From Ricordea florida (lineage: Eukaryota; Cnidaria; Anthozoa; Corallimorpharia; Ricordeidae): a stretch of DNA of 64,000 bases. Shown in pieces: positions 40,601 to 54,361 of the stretch (position 1 is its first letter; every line of letters starts with the position of its first letter). The notes beneath the pieces are model-generated. The model was given only the letters and a program-made list of their open reading frames with translations, had not been told where the DNA came from and searched no databases. Where the stretch lies: assembly GCA_949710005.1 (NCBI GenBank), contig OX453278.1, positions 5,368,097-5,432,096 on the forward strand, in the 5' to 3' direction. A program made the position numbers and the translations under genes.

Positions 40601-41760
40601 TTAAATTGTAACAATCTATAATAGTTAAGCTTTCAATCCATACTAATTAGGGTATTGTGCGACTTGTACTTCTCATTTTTCAGCCGTCCGATGTTTGCCC
40701 AAAAAATCGTCCATTTTTGAAAATTTTCCTATGGTCCCCCCTTTGCTATTTTGCCAAAAATGGCCATTTTAGACACTATTAAAAAACTTGCCATTTCTCT
40801 TCTAATACGTCTTTTTTCGAGCGGTCTTTTGCATTGTAACAATCTATGCAAGTTACGCTTTCAATCCACACTAATTAGGGTATTGTGCGACTTGTACTTC
40901 TCATTTTTCAGCCTTCCGAAATTTGCTAAAAAAATCGTTAATTTTTGAACATTTTCCTATGGTCCCCCCTTTGCTATTTTGCCTAAAATGGCCATTTTAG
41001 ACAGTATTGAGAAACTTGCCATTTCTCTTCTAATACGTCTTTTTTCATGCGGTTTTTTTGTATCGTAACAATCTATGATAGTTACGCTTTCAATCCATAC
41101 TAATTAGGCTAATGTGCAACTTGTACTTCTAATTTTTTTGCGTTCCAAAATTTTTTCAAAAAATCGTCTATTTTTGAAAATTTTCCTATGGTCCCCCCTT
41201 TGCTATTTTGCCAAAAATGGCCATTTTAGACACTATTGAAAAACTTGCCATTTCTCTTCTAATACGTCTTTTTTCATGCGGTTTTTTGAATTGTAACAAT
41301 CTATAATACTTAAGCTTTCAATCCATACTAATTAGGGTATTGTGCGACTTGTACTTTTCATTTTTCAGCCTTCCGATGTTTGCCCAAAAAATCGTCCATT
41401 TTTGAAAATTTTCCTAAGGTCCCCCCTTTGCTATTTTGCCAAAAATGGCCATTTTAGACACTATTAAAAAACTTGCCATTTCTCTTCTAATACGTCTTTT
41501 TTCGAGCGGTCATTTGCATTGTAACAATCCATGATAGTTACGATTTCAATCCACACTAATTAGGGTATTGTGCGACTTGTACTTCTCATTTTTCAGCCTT
41601 CCGAAATTTGCTAAAAAAATCGTTAATTTTTGAACATTTTCCTATGGTCCCCCCTTTGCTATTTTGCCAAAAATGGCCATTTTAGACACTATTGAAAAAC
41701 TTGCCATTTCTCTTCTAATACGTCTTTTTTCATGCGGTTTTTTGCATTGTAACAATCTAT
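37653..41760 (+). repeat. Domain C: satellite block with TGCAACTTG monomers
   Basis: A distinctive monomer with TTAGGCTATTGTGCAACTTG and TTTTTTTGCGTTCC, then AAAATTTTTTC, starts at 37653, 38337, 40392 and 41077. Monomers at 37880-38564 recur at 39936-40619, about 2,055 bp away. The trimer 40392-41076 is repeated in tandem at 41077-41760 (offset 685 bp), including the CTTTTTTCGAGCGGTC ending and the CGTTAATTTTTGAACATTTT monomer. Some units here lose GCATTG in favour of GAATTG or GTATCG. Confidence 0.83.
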
Positions 41761-43128
41761 GATAGGTAAGGTTTCAATCCATACTAATTAGGGTATTGTG
41801 CGACTTGTACTTCTGATTTTTCAGCCTTCCGAAATTCGCCCAAAAAATCGTCCATTTTTAAAAATATTCGTATGGTCCTTTTTTTGCTATTTTGCCAAAA
41901 ATGGCCATTTTAGACATTATTAAAAAAGTTGCCATTTCTCTTCTAATACGTCTTTTTTCATGCAGTTTTTTGCATTGTAACAATCTATAATAGTTACGCT
42001 TTCAATCCATAATAATTAGTGTATTTCTCGACCCTTACTTCTATTTTTTCGGCCATCCGAAATTTGCTGAAAAAGTCGTCCATTTTTGAAAATTTTCCTA
42101 TGGTCCCCCCTTTGCTATTTTGCCAGAAATGGCCATTTTAGACACTATTGAAAAACTTGCCATTTCTCTTCTAATACGTTCTTTTTCATGCGGTTTTTTG
42201 CATTGTAACAATCTATGATAGTTACGCTTTCAATCCATACTAATTAGGGTATTGTGCGACTTGTACTTCTCATTTTTCAGCCTTCCAAAGTTTGCTAAAA
42301 AAATCGTTTATTTTTGAAAATTTTCCTATGGTCCCCCCTTTGCTATTTTGCCAAAAATGGCCAGTTTAGACACTATTGAAAAACTTGCCATTTCCCTTCT
42401 AATACCTCTTTTTTCATGCGGTTTTTTGCATTGTAACAATCTATGATAGTTACGCTTTCAATCCATACTAATTAGGGTATTGTGCGACTTGTACTTCTCA
42501 TTTTTTAGCCTTCCAAACTTTGTTAAAAAAATCGTTTTTTTTTGAAAATTTTCCGATGGTCCCCCCCTTGCTATTTTGCCAAAAATGGAAATTTTAGACA
42601 CTATTGAAAAACTTGCCATTTCTCTTCTAATACGTCTTTTTTCATGCGGTTTTTTGCATTGTAACAATCTATGATAGTTACGCTTTCAATCCATACTAAT
42701 TAGGGTATTGTGCGACTTGTTCTTCTGATTTTTCAGCCTTCCGAAATTTGCCCAAAAAATCGTGCATTTTTGAAAATATTCGTATGGTCCCTTTTTTGCT
42801 ATTTTGCCAAAAATGGCCATTTTAGACATTATTAAAAAAGTTGCCATTTCTCTTCTAATACGTCTTTTTTCATGGAGTTTTTTGCATTGTAACAATCTAT
42901 AATAGTTACGCTTTCAATCCATAATAATTAGTGTATTTCTCGACCCTTACTTCTATTTTTTCGGCCATCCGAAATTTGCTGAAAAAGTCGTCCATTTTTG
43001 AAAATTTTCCTATGGTCCCCCCTTTGCTATTTTGCCAGAAATGGCCATTTTAGACACTATTGAAAAACTTGCCATTTCTCTTCTAATACGTTCTTTTTCA
43101 TGCGGTTTTTTGCATTGTAACAATCTAT

Positions 43129-44040
43129 GATAGTTACGCTTTCAATCCATACTAATTAGGGTATTGTGCGACTTGTTCTTCTGATTTTTCAGCCTTCCGA
43201 AATTTGCCCAAAAAATCGTGCATTTTTGAAAATATTCCTATGGTCCCTTTTTTGCTATTTTGCCAAAAGTGGCCATTTTAGACACTATTAGAAAAGTTGC
43301 CATTTCTCTTCTAATACGTCTTTTTTCATGCAGTTTTTTGCATTGTAACAATCTATAATAGTTACGCTTTCAATCCATACTAATTAGTGTATTTTTCGAC
43401 TTGTACTTCTATTTTTTCGGCCATCTGAAATTTGCTGAAAAAATCGTCAATTTTTTAAAATTTTCCTATGGTCCCCCCTTTGCTATTTTGCCAAAAATGG
43501 CCATTTTAGAGACTAATAAAAAACTTGGAATTTCTCTTCTGCTACGTCTTCTTTAATGCGGTTTTTTGCATTGTAACAATCTATGATAGTTACGCTTTCC
43601 ATCCATACTAACTAGGGTATTGTGCGACTTGTACTTCTCATTTTTCAGCCTTCCGAAGTTTGCTGAAAAAATCGTCCATTTTCGAAAATTTTCATATGGT
43701 CCCCCCTTTGCTATTTTGCCAAAAATGGCCATTTTAGACACTATTTAAAAGCTTGCCATTTCTCTTCTAATACGTCTTTTTTTATGCGGTTTTTTGCATT
43801 GTAAAAATCTATGATAGTTACGCTTTCAATCCATACTAATTAGGGTATTGTGCGACTTGTACTTCTCATTTTTCAGCCTTCCGAAATTTGCCCAAAAAAT
43901 CGTTTATTTTCGAAAATTTTCCTATGGTACCCTTTTTGCTGTTTTGCCAAAAATGGCCATTTTAGACATTATTGAAAAATTTTCCATTTCTCTTCTAATA
44001 CGTCTTTTTTCATGCAGTTTTTTGCATTGTAACAATCTAT
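43129..44040 (+). repeat. Four-monomer block, copy 1 (partner at 57553)
   Basis: Monomers with CTTGTTCTTCTGATTTTTCAG and ATCGTGCATTTTTG, then TTCGGCCATCTGAAATTTGCTG, then TTTCCATCCATACTAACTAGGG, then TTATTTTCGAAAATTTTCC with GGTACCC. The same four recur in the same order exactly 14,424 bp downstream. None of these variants is common elsewhere. Confidence 0.9.
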
Positions 44041-44497
44041 AATAGTTACGCTTTCAATCCATAATAATTAGTGTATTTCTCGACCCTTACTTCTATTTTT
44101 TCGGCCATCCGAAATTTGCTGAAAAAGTCGTCCATTTTTGAAAATTTTCCTATGGTCCCCCCTTTGCTATTTTGCCAAAAATGGCCATTTTAGACACTAT
44201 TGAAAAACTTGCCATTTCTCTTCTAATACGTCATTTTTCATGCGGTTTTTTGCATTGTAACAATCTATGATAGTTACGCTTTCAATCCATACTAATTAGG
44301 GTATTGTGCGACTTGTACTTCTCATTTTTCAGCCTTCCAAAAGTTTGCTAAAAAAATCGTTTATTTTTGAAAATTTTCCTATGGTCCCCCCTTTGCTTTT
44401 TTGACAAAAATGGCCATTTTAGACACTCTTGAAAAACTTGCCATTTCTCTTCTAATACGTCTTTTTTCATGCGGTTTTTTGCATTGTAACAATCTAT

Positions 44498-47400
44498 GAT
44501 AGGTAAGGTTTCAATCCATACTAATTAGGGTATTGTGCGACTTGTACTTCTGATTTTTCAGCCTTCCGAAATTCGCATAAAAAATCGTCCATTTTTGAAA
44601 ATATTCGTATGGTCCCTTTTTTGCTATTTTGCCAAAAATGGCCATTTTAGACATTATTAAAAAAGTTGCCATTTCTCTTCTAATACGTCTTTTTTCATGC
44701 AGTTTTTTGCATTGTAACAATCTATAATAGTTACGCTTTCAATCCATAATAATTAGTGTATTTCTCGACCCTTACTTCTATTTTTTCGGCCATCCGAAAT
44801 TTGCTGAAAAAGTCGTCCATTTTTGAAAATTTTCCTATGGTCCCCCCTTTGCTATTTTGCCAAAAATGGCCATTTTAGACACTATTGAAAAACTTGCCAT
44901 TTCTCTTCTAATACGTCATTTTTCATGCGGTTTTTTGCATTGTAACAATCTATGATAGTTACGCTTTCAATCCATACTAATTAGGGTATTGTGCGACTTG
45001 TACTTCTCATTTTTCAGCCTTCCAAAGTTTGCTAAAAAAATCGTTTATTTTTGAAAATTTTCCTATGGTCCCCCCTTTGCTATTTTGCCAAAAATGGCCA
45101 TTTTAGACACTATTGAAAAATTTGCCATTTCCCTTCTAATACCTCTTTTTTCATGCGGTATTTTGCATTGTAACAATCTATGATAGTTACGCTTTCAATC
45201 CATACTAATTAGGGTATTGTGCGACTTGTACTTTTCATTTTTTAGCCTTCCAAACTTTGTTAAAAAAATCGTTTATTTTTTTAAAATTTTCCGATGGTCC
45301 CCCCTTTGCTATTTTGCCAAAAATGGCCATTTTAGACACTATTGAAAAACTTGCCATTTCTCTTCTAATACGTCTTTTTTCATGCGGTTTTTTGCATTGT
45401 AACAATCTATGATAGGTAAGGTTTCAATCCATACTAATTAGGGTATTGTGCGACTTGTACTTCTGATTTTTCAGCCTTCCGAAATTTGCCCAAAAAATCG
45501 TCCATTTTTGAACATTTTCCTATGGTCCCCCATTTGCTATTATGCCAAAAATTGCCATTTTAAACACTATTAAAAAACTTGGCATTTCTCTTCTAATACG
45601 TCTTTTTTCGTGCGGTCTTTTGCATTGTAACAATCTATGAAAGTTAAGCTTTCAATCCACACTAATTAAGGTATTGTGCGACTTGTACTTCTCATTTTTT
45701 AGCCATGCGAAATTTGCCCAAAAAATCGTTTATTTTTTAAAATTTTCCTATGGTCCCCCCTTTGCTTTTTTGACAAAAATGGCCATTTTAGACACTCTTG
45801 AAAAACTTGCCATTTCTCTTCTAATACGTCTTTTTTCATGCGGTTTTTTGCATTGTAACAATCTATGATAGGTAAGGTTTCAATCCATACTAATTAGAGT
45901 ATTGTGCGACTTGTACTTCTGATTTTTCAGCCTTCCGAAATTCGCATAAAAAATCGTACATTTTTGAAAATATTCGTATGGTCCCTTTTTTGCTATTTTG
46001 CCAAAAATGGCCATTTTAGACATTATTAAAAAAGTTGCCATTTCTCTTCTAATACGTCTTTTTTCATGCAGTTTTTTGCATTGTAACAATCTATAATAGT
46101 TACGCTTTCAATCCATAATAATTAGTGTATTTCTCGACCCTTACTTCTATTTTTTCGGCCATCCGAAATTTGCTGAAAAAGTCGTCCATTTTTGAAAATT
46201 TTCCTATGGTCCCCCCTTTGCTATTTTGCCAAAAATGGCCATTTTAGACACTATTGAAAAACTTGCCATTTCTCTTCTAATACGTCATTTTTCATGCGGT
46301 TTTTTGCATTGTAACAATCTATGATAGTTACGCTTTCAATCCATACTAATTAGGGTATTGTGCGACTTGTACTTCTCATTTTTCAGCCTTCCAAAGTTTG
46401 CTAAAAAAATCGTTTATTTTTGAAAATTTTCCTATGGTCCCCCCTTTGCTATTTTGCCAAAAATGGCCATTTTAGACACTATTGAAAAATTTGCCATTTC
46501 CCTTCTAATACCTCTTTTTTCATGCGGTATTTTGCATTGTAACAATCTATGATAGTTACGCTTTCAATCCATACTAATTAGGGTATTGTGCGACTTGTAC
46601 TTCTCATTTTTTAGCCTTCCAAACTTTGTTAAAAAAATCGTTTATTTTTTTAAAATTTTCCGATGGTCCCCCCTTTGCTACTTTGCCAAAAATGGCCATT
46701 TTAGACACTATTGAAAAACTTGCCATTTCTCTTCTAATACGTCTTTTTTCATGCGGTTTTTTGCATTGTAACAATCTATGATAGGTAAGGTTTCAATCCA
46801 TACTAATTAGGGTATTGTGCGACTTGTACTTCTGATTTTTCAGCCTTCCGAAATTTGCCCAAAAAATCGTCCATTTTTGAACATTTTCCTATGGTCCCCC
46901 ATTTGCTATTATGCCAAAAATTGCCATTTTAAACACTATTAAAAAACTTGGCATTTCTCTTCTAATACGTCTTTTTTCGTGCGGTCTTTTGCATTGTAAC
47001 AATCTATGAAAGTTAAGCTTTCAATCCACACTAATTAAGGTATTGTGCGACTTGTACTTCTCATTTTTTAGCCATGCGAAATTTGCCCAAAAAATCGTTT
47101 ATTTTTTAAAATTTTCCTATGGTCCCCCCTTTGCTTTTTTGACAAAAATGGCCATTTTAGACACTCTTGAAAAACTTGCCATTTCTCTTCTAATACGTCT
47201 TTTTTCATGCGGTTTTTTGCATTGTAACAATCTATGATAGTTACGCTTTCAATCCATACTAATTAGGGTATTGTGCGACTTGTACTTCTCATTTTTCAGC
47301 CTTCCAAAGTTTGCTAAAAAAATCGTTTATTTTTGAAAATTTTCCTATGGTCCCCCCTTTGCTATTTTGCCAAAAATGGCCATTTTAGACACTATTGAAA

Positions 47401-48148
47401 AATTTGCCATTTCCCTTCTAATACCTCTTTTTTCATGCGGTATTTTGCATTGTAACAATCTATGATAGTTACGCTTTCAATCCATACTAATTAGGGTATT
47501 GTGCGACTTGTACTTCTCATTTTTTAGCCTTCCAAACTTTGTTAAAAAAATCGTTTATTTTTTTAAAATTTTCCGATGGTCCCCCCTTTGCTACTTTGCC
47601 AAAAATGGCCATTTTAGACACTATTGAAAAACTTGCCATTTCTCTTCTAATACGTCTTTTTTCATGCGGTTTTTTGCATTGTAACAATCTATGATAGGTA
47701 AGGTTTCAATCCATACTAATTAGGGTATTGTGCGACTTGTACTTCTGATTTTTCAGCCTTCCGAAATTTGCCCAAAAAATCGTCCATTTTTGAACATTTT
47801 CCTATGGTCCCCCATTTGCTATTATGCCAAAAATTGCCATTTTAAACACTATTAAAAAACTTGGCATTTCTCTTCTAATACGTCTTTTTTCGTGCGGTCT
47901 TTTGCATTGTAACAATCTATGAAAGTTAAGCTTTCAATCCACACTAATTAAGGTATTGTGCGACTTGTACTTCTCATTTTTTAGCCATGCGAAATTTGCC
48001 CAAAAAATCGTTTATTTTTTAAAATTTTCCTATGGTCCCCCCTTTGCTTTTTTGACAAAAATGGCCATTTTAGACACTCTTGAAAAACTTGCCATTTCTC
48101 TTCTAATACGTCTTTTTTCATGCGGTTTTTTGCATTGTAACAATCTAT
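44498..48148 (+). repeat. PQRSVW hexamer, two full copies and one RSVW copy
   Basis: Hexamers run 44498-45866 and 45867-47235 (1,369 bp each), and a four-monomer RSVW copy runs 47236-48148. V is marked by CATTTGCTATTATGCC and TTGAACATTTTCC. W is marked by GAAAGTTAAGC, CACACTAATTAAGGTATTG, TAGCCATGCG and GCTTTTTTGACAAAAATGG. Copies are nearly identical over more than 1 kb, so this is among the most recently amplified parts of the window. It is also a place where assembly errors in copy number are plausible. Confidence 0.9.
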
Positions 48149-49060
48149 GATAGGTATGGTTTCAATCCATACTAATTAGGGTATTGTGCGACTTGTACTT
48201 CTGATTTTTCAGCCTTCCGAAATTCGCCCAAAAAATCGTCCATTTTTGAAAATATTCGTATGGTCCCTTTTTTGCTATTTTGCCAAAAATGGCCATTTTA
48301 GACATTATTAAAAAAATTGCCATTTCTCTTCTAATACGTCTTTTTTCATGCAGTTTTTTGCATTGTAACAATCTATAATAGTTACGCTTTCAATCCATAA
48401 TAATTAGTGTATTTCTCGACCCTTACTTCTATTTTTTCGGCCATCCGAAATTTGCTGAAAAAGTCGTCCATTTTTGAAAATTTTCCTATGGTCCCGCCTT
48501 TGCTATTTTGCCAAAAATGGCCATTTTAGACACTATTGAAAAACTTGCCATTTCTCTTCTAATACGTCATTTTTCATGCGGTTTTTTGCATTGTAACAAT
48601 CTATGATAGTTACGCTTTCAATCCATACTAATTAGGGTATTGTGCGACTTGTACTTCTCATTTTTCAGCCTTCCAAAGTTTGCTAAAAAAATCGTTTATT
48701 TTTGAAAATTTTCCTATGGTCCCCCCTTTGCTATTTTGCCATAAATGGCCATTTTAGACACTATTGAAAAACTTGCCATTTCCCTTCTAATACCTCTTTT
48801 TTCATGCGGTTTTTTGCATTGTAACAATCTATGAAAGTTACGCTTTCAATCCATACTAATTAGGGTATTGTGCGACTTGTACTTCTTATTTTTTAGCCTT
48901 CCAAAATTTGTTAAAAAAATCGTTTATTTTTGAAAATTTTCCTATGGTCCCCCCTTTGCTATTTTGCCAAAAATGGCCATTTTAGACACTATTGAAAAAC
49001 TTGCCATTTCTCTTTTAATACGTCTTTTTTCATGCGGTTTTTTGCATTGTAACAATCTAT

Positions 49061-52000
49061 GATAGGTACGGTTTCAATCCATACTAATTAGGGTATTGTG
49101 CGACTTGTACTTCTGGTTTTTCAGCCTTCCGAAGTTTGCCCAAAAAATCGTCCATTTTTGAAAATATTTGTATGGTCCCTTTTTTGCTATTTTGCCAAAA
49201 GTGGCCATTTTAGACATTATTAAAAAAGTTGCCATTTCTCTTCTAATACGTCTTTTTTCATGCAGTTTTTTGCATTGTAACAATCTATAATAGTTACGCT
49301 TTCAATCCATAATAATTAGTGCATTTCTCGACCCTTACTTCTATTTTTTCGGCCATCCGAAATTTGCTGAAAAAGTCGTCCATTTTTGAAAATTTTCCTA
49401 TGGTCCCCCCTTTGCTATTTTGCCAAAAATGGCTATTTTAGACACTATTGAAAAACTTGCTATTTCTCTTCTAATACGTCTTTTTTCATGCGGTCTTTTG
49501 AATTGTAACAATCTATAATAGTTACGCTTTCACTCCACACTAATTAGGGTATTGTGCGACTTGTACTTCTCATTTTTCAGCCATCCGAAGTTTTCTAAAA
49601 AAATCGTTTATTTTTGAACATTTTTCCTATGATGCCCCCTTTGCTATTTTGCCAAAAATGGCCATTTTATTCACTATTGAAAAGCTTGCCATTTCTCTTC
49701 TAATACCTCTTTTTTCATGCGGTGTTTTGCATTGTAACAATTTATGATAGTTACGCTTTCAATCCATACTAATTAGGGTATTGTGCGACTTGTACTTCTT
49801 ATTATCAGCCATCCGAAATTTGCTAGAAAAATCGTTTATTTTTGAAAATTTTCCTATGGTCCCCCCTTTGCTATTTTGCCAAAAATGGCCATTTTAGACA
49901 CTATTGAAAAACTTGCCATTTCTCTTCTAATACGTCTTTTCTCATGCAGTTTTTTGCATTGTAACCATGTATAATAGTTACGCTTTCAATCCATACTAAT
50001 TAGTGTATTTTGCGACTTGAACTTCTTTTTTTTCGGCCATCCGAAATTTGCTTTGAAAATTTTCCTATGGTCCCCCCTTTGCTATTTTGCCAAAAATGGC
50101 CATTTTAGACACTATTGAAAAACTTGCCATTTCTCTTCTAATACGTCTTTTTTCATGCGGTTTTTTGCATTGTAACAATCTATGATAGATACGCTTTTAA
50201 TCCATACTAATTAGGGTATTGTGCGACATGTACTTCTCATTTTTCAGCCTTCCAAAGTTTGCTAAAAAAATCGTCTATTTTTGAAAATTTTCCTATGGTC
50301 CCCCCTTTGCTATTTTGCCATAAATGGCCATTTTAGACACTATTGAAAAACTTGCCATTTCCCTTCTAATACCTCTTTTTTCATGGGGTTTTTTGCATTG
50401 TAACAATCTATGAAAGTTACGCTTTCAATCCATACTAATTAGGGTATTGTGCGACTTGTACTTCTCATTTTTTAGCCTTCCAAAATTTGTTAAAAAAATC
50501 GTTTATTTTTGAAAATTTTCCTATGGTCTTCCCTTTGCTATTTTGCCAAAAATGGCCATTTTAGACACTATTGAAAAACTTGCCATTTCTCTTCTAATAC
50601 GTCTTTTTTCATGCGGTTTTTTGCATTGTAACAATCTATGATAGGTACGGTTTCAATCCATACTAATTAGGGTATTGTGCGACTTGTACTTCTGATTTTT
50701 CAGCCTTCCGAAATTTGCCCAAAAAATCGTCCATTTTTGAAAATATTCGTATGGTCCCTTTTTTGCTATTTTGCCAAAAGTGGCCATTTTAGACATTATT
50801 AAAAAAGTTGCCATTTCTCTTCTAATACGTCTTTTTTCATGCGGTGTTTTGCATTGTAACAATTTATGATAGTTACGCTTTCAATCCATACTAATTAGGG
50901 TATTGTGCGACTTGTACTTCTTATTATCAGCCATCCGAAATTTGCTAGAAAAATCGTTTATTTTTGAAAATTTTCCTATGGTCCCCCCTTTGCTATTTTG
51001 CCAAAAATGGCCATTTTAGACACTATTGAAAAACTTGCCATTTCTCTTCTAATACGTCTTTTCTCATGCAGTTTTTTGCATTGTAACCATGTATAATAGT
51101 TACGCTTTCAATCCATACTAATTAGTGTATTTTTCGACTTGAACTTCTTTTTTTTCGGCCATCCGAAATTTGCTAAAAAAATCGTCCATTTTTGAAAATT
51201 TTCCTATGGTCCCCCCGTTGCTATTTTGCCAAAAATGGCCATTTTAGACACTATTGAAAAACTTGCCATTTCTCTTCTAATACGTCTTTTTTCATGCGGT
51301 TTTTTGCATTGTAACAATCTATGATAGATACGCTTTTAATCCATACTAATTAGGGTATTGTGCGACATGTACTTCTCATTTTTCAGCCTTCCAAAATTTG
51401 CTAAAAAAATCTTCCATTTTTGAAAATATTCGTATGGTCCCTTTTCTGCTATTTTGCCAAAAGTGGCCATTTTAGACATTATTAAAAAAGTTGCCATTCC
51501 TCTTCTAATACGTCTTTTTTCATGCAGTTTTTTGCATTGTAACAATCTATAATAGTTACGCTTTCAATCCATAATAATTAGTGCATTTCTCGACCCTTAC
51601 TTCTATTTTTTCGGCCATCCGAAATTTGCTGAAAAAGTCGTCCATTTTTGAAAATTTTCCTATGGTCCCCCCTTTGCTATTTTGCCAAAAATGGCTATTT
51701 TAGACACTATTGAAAAACTTGCTATTTCTCTTCTAATACGTCTTTTTTCATGCGGTCTTTTGAATTGTAACAATCTATAATAGTTACGCTTTCACTCCAC
51801 ACTAATTAGGGTATTGTGCGACTTGTACTTCTCATTTTTCAGCCATCCGAAATTTTCTAAAAAAATCGTTTATTTTTGAACATTTTTCCTATGATCCCCC
51901 CTTTGCTATTTTGCCAAAAATGGCCATTTTATTCACTATTGAAAAGCTTGCCATTTCTCTTCTAATACCTCTTTTTTCATGCGGTGTTTTGCATTGTAAC

Positions 52001-53603
52001 AATTTATGATAGTTACGCTTTCAATCCATACTAATTAGGGTATTGTGCGACTTGTACTTCTTATTATCAGCCATCCGAAATTTGCTAGAAAAATCGTTTA
52101 TTTTTGAAAATTTTCCTATGGTCGCCCCTTTGCTATTTTGCCAAAAATGGCCATTTTAGACACTATTGAAAAACTTGCCATTTCTCTTCTAATACGTCTT
52201 TTCTCATGCACTTTTTTGCATTGTAACCATGTATAATAGTTACGCTTTCAATCCATACTAATTAGTGTATTTTTCGACTTGAACTTCTTTTTTTTCGGCC
52301 ATCCGAAATTTGCTAAAAAAATCGTCCATTTTTGAAAATTTTCCTATGGTCCCCCCTTTGCTATTTTGCCAAAAATGGCCATTTTAGACACTATTGAAAA
52401 ACTTGCCATTTCTCTTCTAATACGTCTTTTTTCATGCGGTTTTTTGCATTGTAACAATCTATGATAGATACGCTTTTAATCCATACTAATTAGGGTATTG
52501 TGCGACATGTACTTCTCATTTTTCAGCCTTCCAAAGTTTGCTAAAAAAATCGTTTATTTTTGAAAATTTTCCTATGGTCCCCCCTTTGCTATTTTGCCAT
52601 AAATGGCCATTTTAGACACTATTGAAAAACTTGCCATTTCCCTTCTAATACCTCTTTTTTCATGCGGTTTTTTGCATTGTAACAATCTATGAAAGTTACG
52701 CTTTCAATCCATACTAATTAAGGTATTGTGCGACTTGTACTTCTCATTTTTTAGCCTTCCAAAATTTGTTAAAAAAATCGCTTATTTTTGAAAATTTTCC
52801 TATGGTCCCCCCTTTGCTATTTTGCCAAAAATGGCCATTTTAGACACTATTGAAAAACTTGCCATTTCTCTTCTAATACGTCTTTTTTCATGCGGTTTTT
52901 TGCATTGTAACAATCTATGATAGGTACGGTTTCAATCCATACTAATTAGGGTATTGTGCGACTTGTACTTCTGATTTTTCAGCCTTCCGAAATTTGCCCA
53001 AAAAATCGTCCATTTTTGAAAATATTCGTATGGTCCCTTTTTTGCTATTTTGCCAAAAGTGGCCATTTTAGACATTATTAAAAAAGTTGCCATTTCTCTT
53101 CTAATACGTCTTTTTTCATGCAGTTTTTTGCATTGTAACAATCTATAATAGTTACGCTTTCAATACATAATAATTAGTGCATTTCTCGACCCTTACTTCT
53201 ATTTTTTCGGCCATCCGAAATTTGCTGAAAAAGTCGTCCATTTTTGAAAATTTTCCTATGGTCCCCCCTTTGCTATTTTGCCAAAAATGGCTATTTTAGA
53301 CACTATTGAAAAACTTGCTATTTCTCTTCTAATACGTCTTTTTTCATGCGGTCTTTTGAATTGTAACAATCTATAATAGTTACGCTTTCACTCCACACTA
53401 ATTAGGGTATTGTGCGACTTGTACTTCTGATTTTTCAGCCATCCGAAATTTTCTAAAAAAATCGTTTATTTTTGAACATTTTTCCTATGATCCCCCCTTT
53501 GCTATTTTGCCAAAAATGGCTATTTTATTCACTATTGAAAAGCTTGCCATTTCTCTTCTAATACGTCATTTTTCATGCGGTTTTTTGCATTGTAACAATC
53601 TAT
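49061..53603 (+). repeat. PQXYZR'S heptamer region with partial copies
   Basis: One series P-Q-X-Y-Z-R'-S runs 49061-50639 (1,579 bp because Z carries a 17-bp deletion). A second runs from the hybrid at 51323 through Q, X, Y, Z, R' and S to 52918 (1,596 bp). A third starts at 52919 (P-Q-X) and breaks off. X has CACTCCACACTAATT and TTTTATTCACTATTG, Y has CTTCTTATTATCAGCC, Z has CTTGAACTTC with GTAACCATGTATAATAG, and R' has GATAGATACGC and GCGACATGTAC. The part 50640-51322 is a shortened P-Y-Z series with hybrid ends. Confidence 0.86.
49973..50183 (+). repeat. Shortened monomer, 211 bp (17-bp deletion)
   Basis: This Z-class monomer reads AATTTGCTTTGAAAATTTTCC. Sister Z copies at 51095 and 52235 have a 17-bp stretch (seven A, TCGTCCATTT) between GCT and TTGAAAAT. 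It is the only sub-225-bp interval I found in the window. The deletion removes the ATCGTCC segment, so that CpG is lost here. Confidence 0.9.
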
Positions 53604-54059
53604 GATAGTTACGCTTTCAATCCATACTAATTAGGGTATTGTGCGACTTGTACTTCTCATTTTTCAGCCTTCCAAAATTTTCCCAAAAAATCGTCCATTT
53701 TTGAACATTTTCCTATGGTCCCCCTTTAGCTTTTTTGCCAAAAATGGCCATTTTAGACACTATTAAAAAACTTGCAATTTCTCTTCTAATACGTCTTTTT
53801 TCGTGCGGATTTTTGCATTGTAACAATCTATGATAGTTACGCTTTCAATCCACACTAATTAGGGTATTGTGCGACTTGTACTTCTCATTTTCAGCCATCC
53901 GAAATTTTCTAAAAAAATCGTTTATTTTTGAAAATTTTTCCTATGGTCCCCCCTTTGCTATTTTGCCAAAAATGGCCATTTTAGACACTATTGAAAAACT
54001 TGCCATTTCTCTTCTAATACCTCTTTTTACATGCGGTTTTTTCTATTGTAACAATCTAT

Positions 54060-54361
54060 GATAGTTACGCTTTCAATCCATACTAATTAGGGTATTGTGC
54101 GACTTGTACTTCTGATTTTTCAGCCTTTCGAAGTTTGCCATGAAAATCGTCCATTTTTGAAAATATTTTTATCGACTTGTACTTCTCATTTTTAAGCCTT
54201 CCGAAGTTTGCCAAAAAAATCGTTTATTTTTGAAACTTTTCCTATGGTCCCCTCTTTTCTATTTTGCCAAACATGGCCATTTTAGACACTATTGAAAAAC
54301 TTGCCATTTCTCTTCTAATACGTCTTTTTTCATGCGGTTTTTTTGCATTGTAACAATCTAT
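54060..54361 (+). repeat. Extended monomer, 302 bp (74-bp internal repeat)
   Basis: A P-like unit proceeds to GAAAATATTTTTATCGACTTG and restarts near monomer position 41, so positions of about 41-110 are present twice. The join lies where AATATT-T of one unit meets GTATTTTTCGACTTG-like sequence of another, which suggests a microhomology-mediated crossover out of register. It is a different event from the 358-bp composites, which break further downstream in the unit and keep a 130-bp extra piece. Confidence 0.88.
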
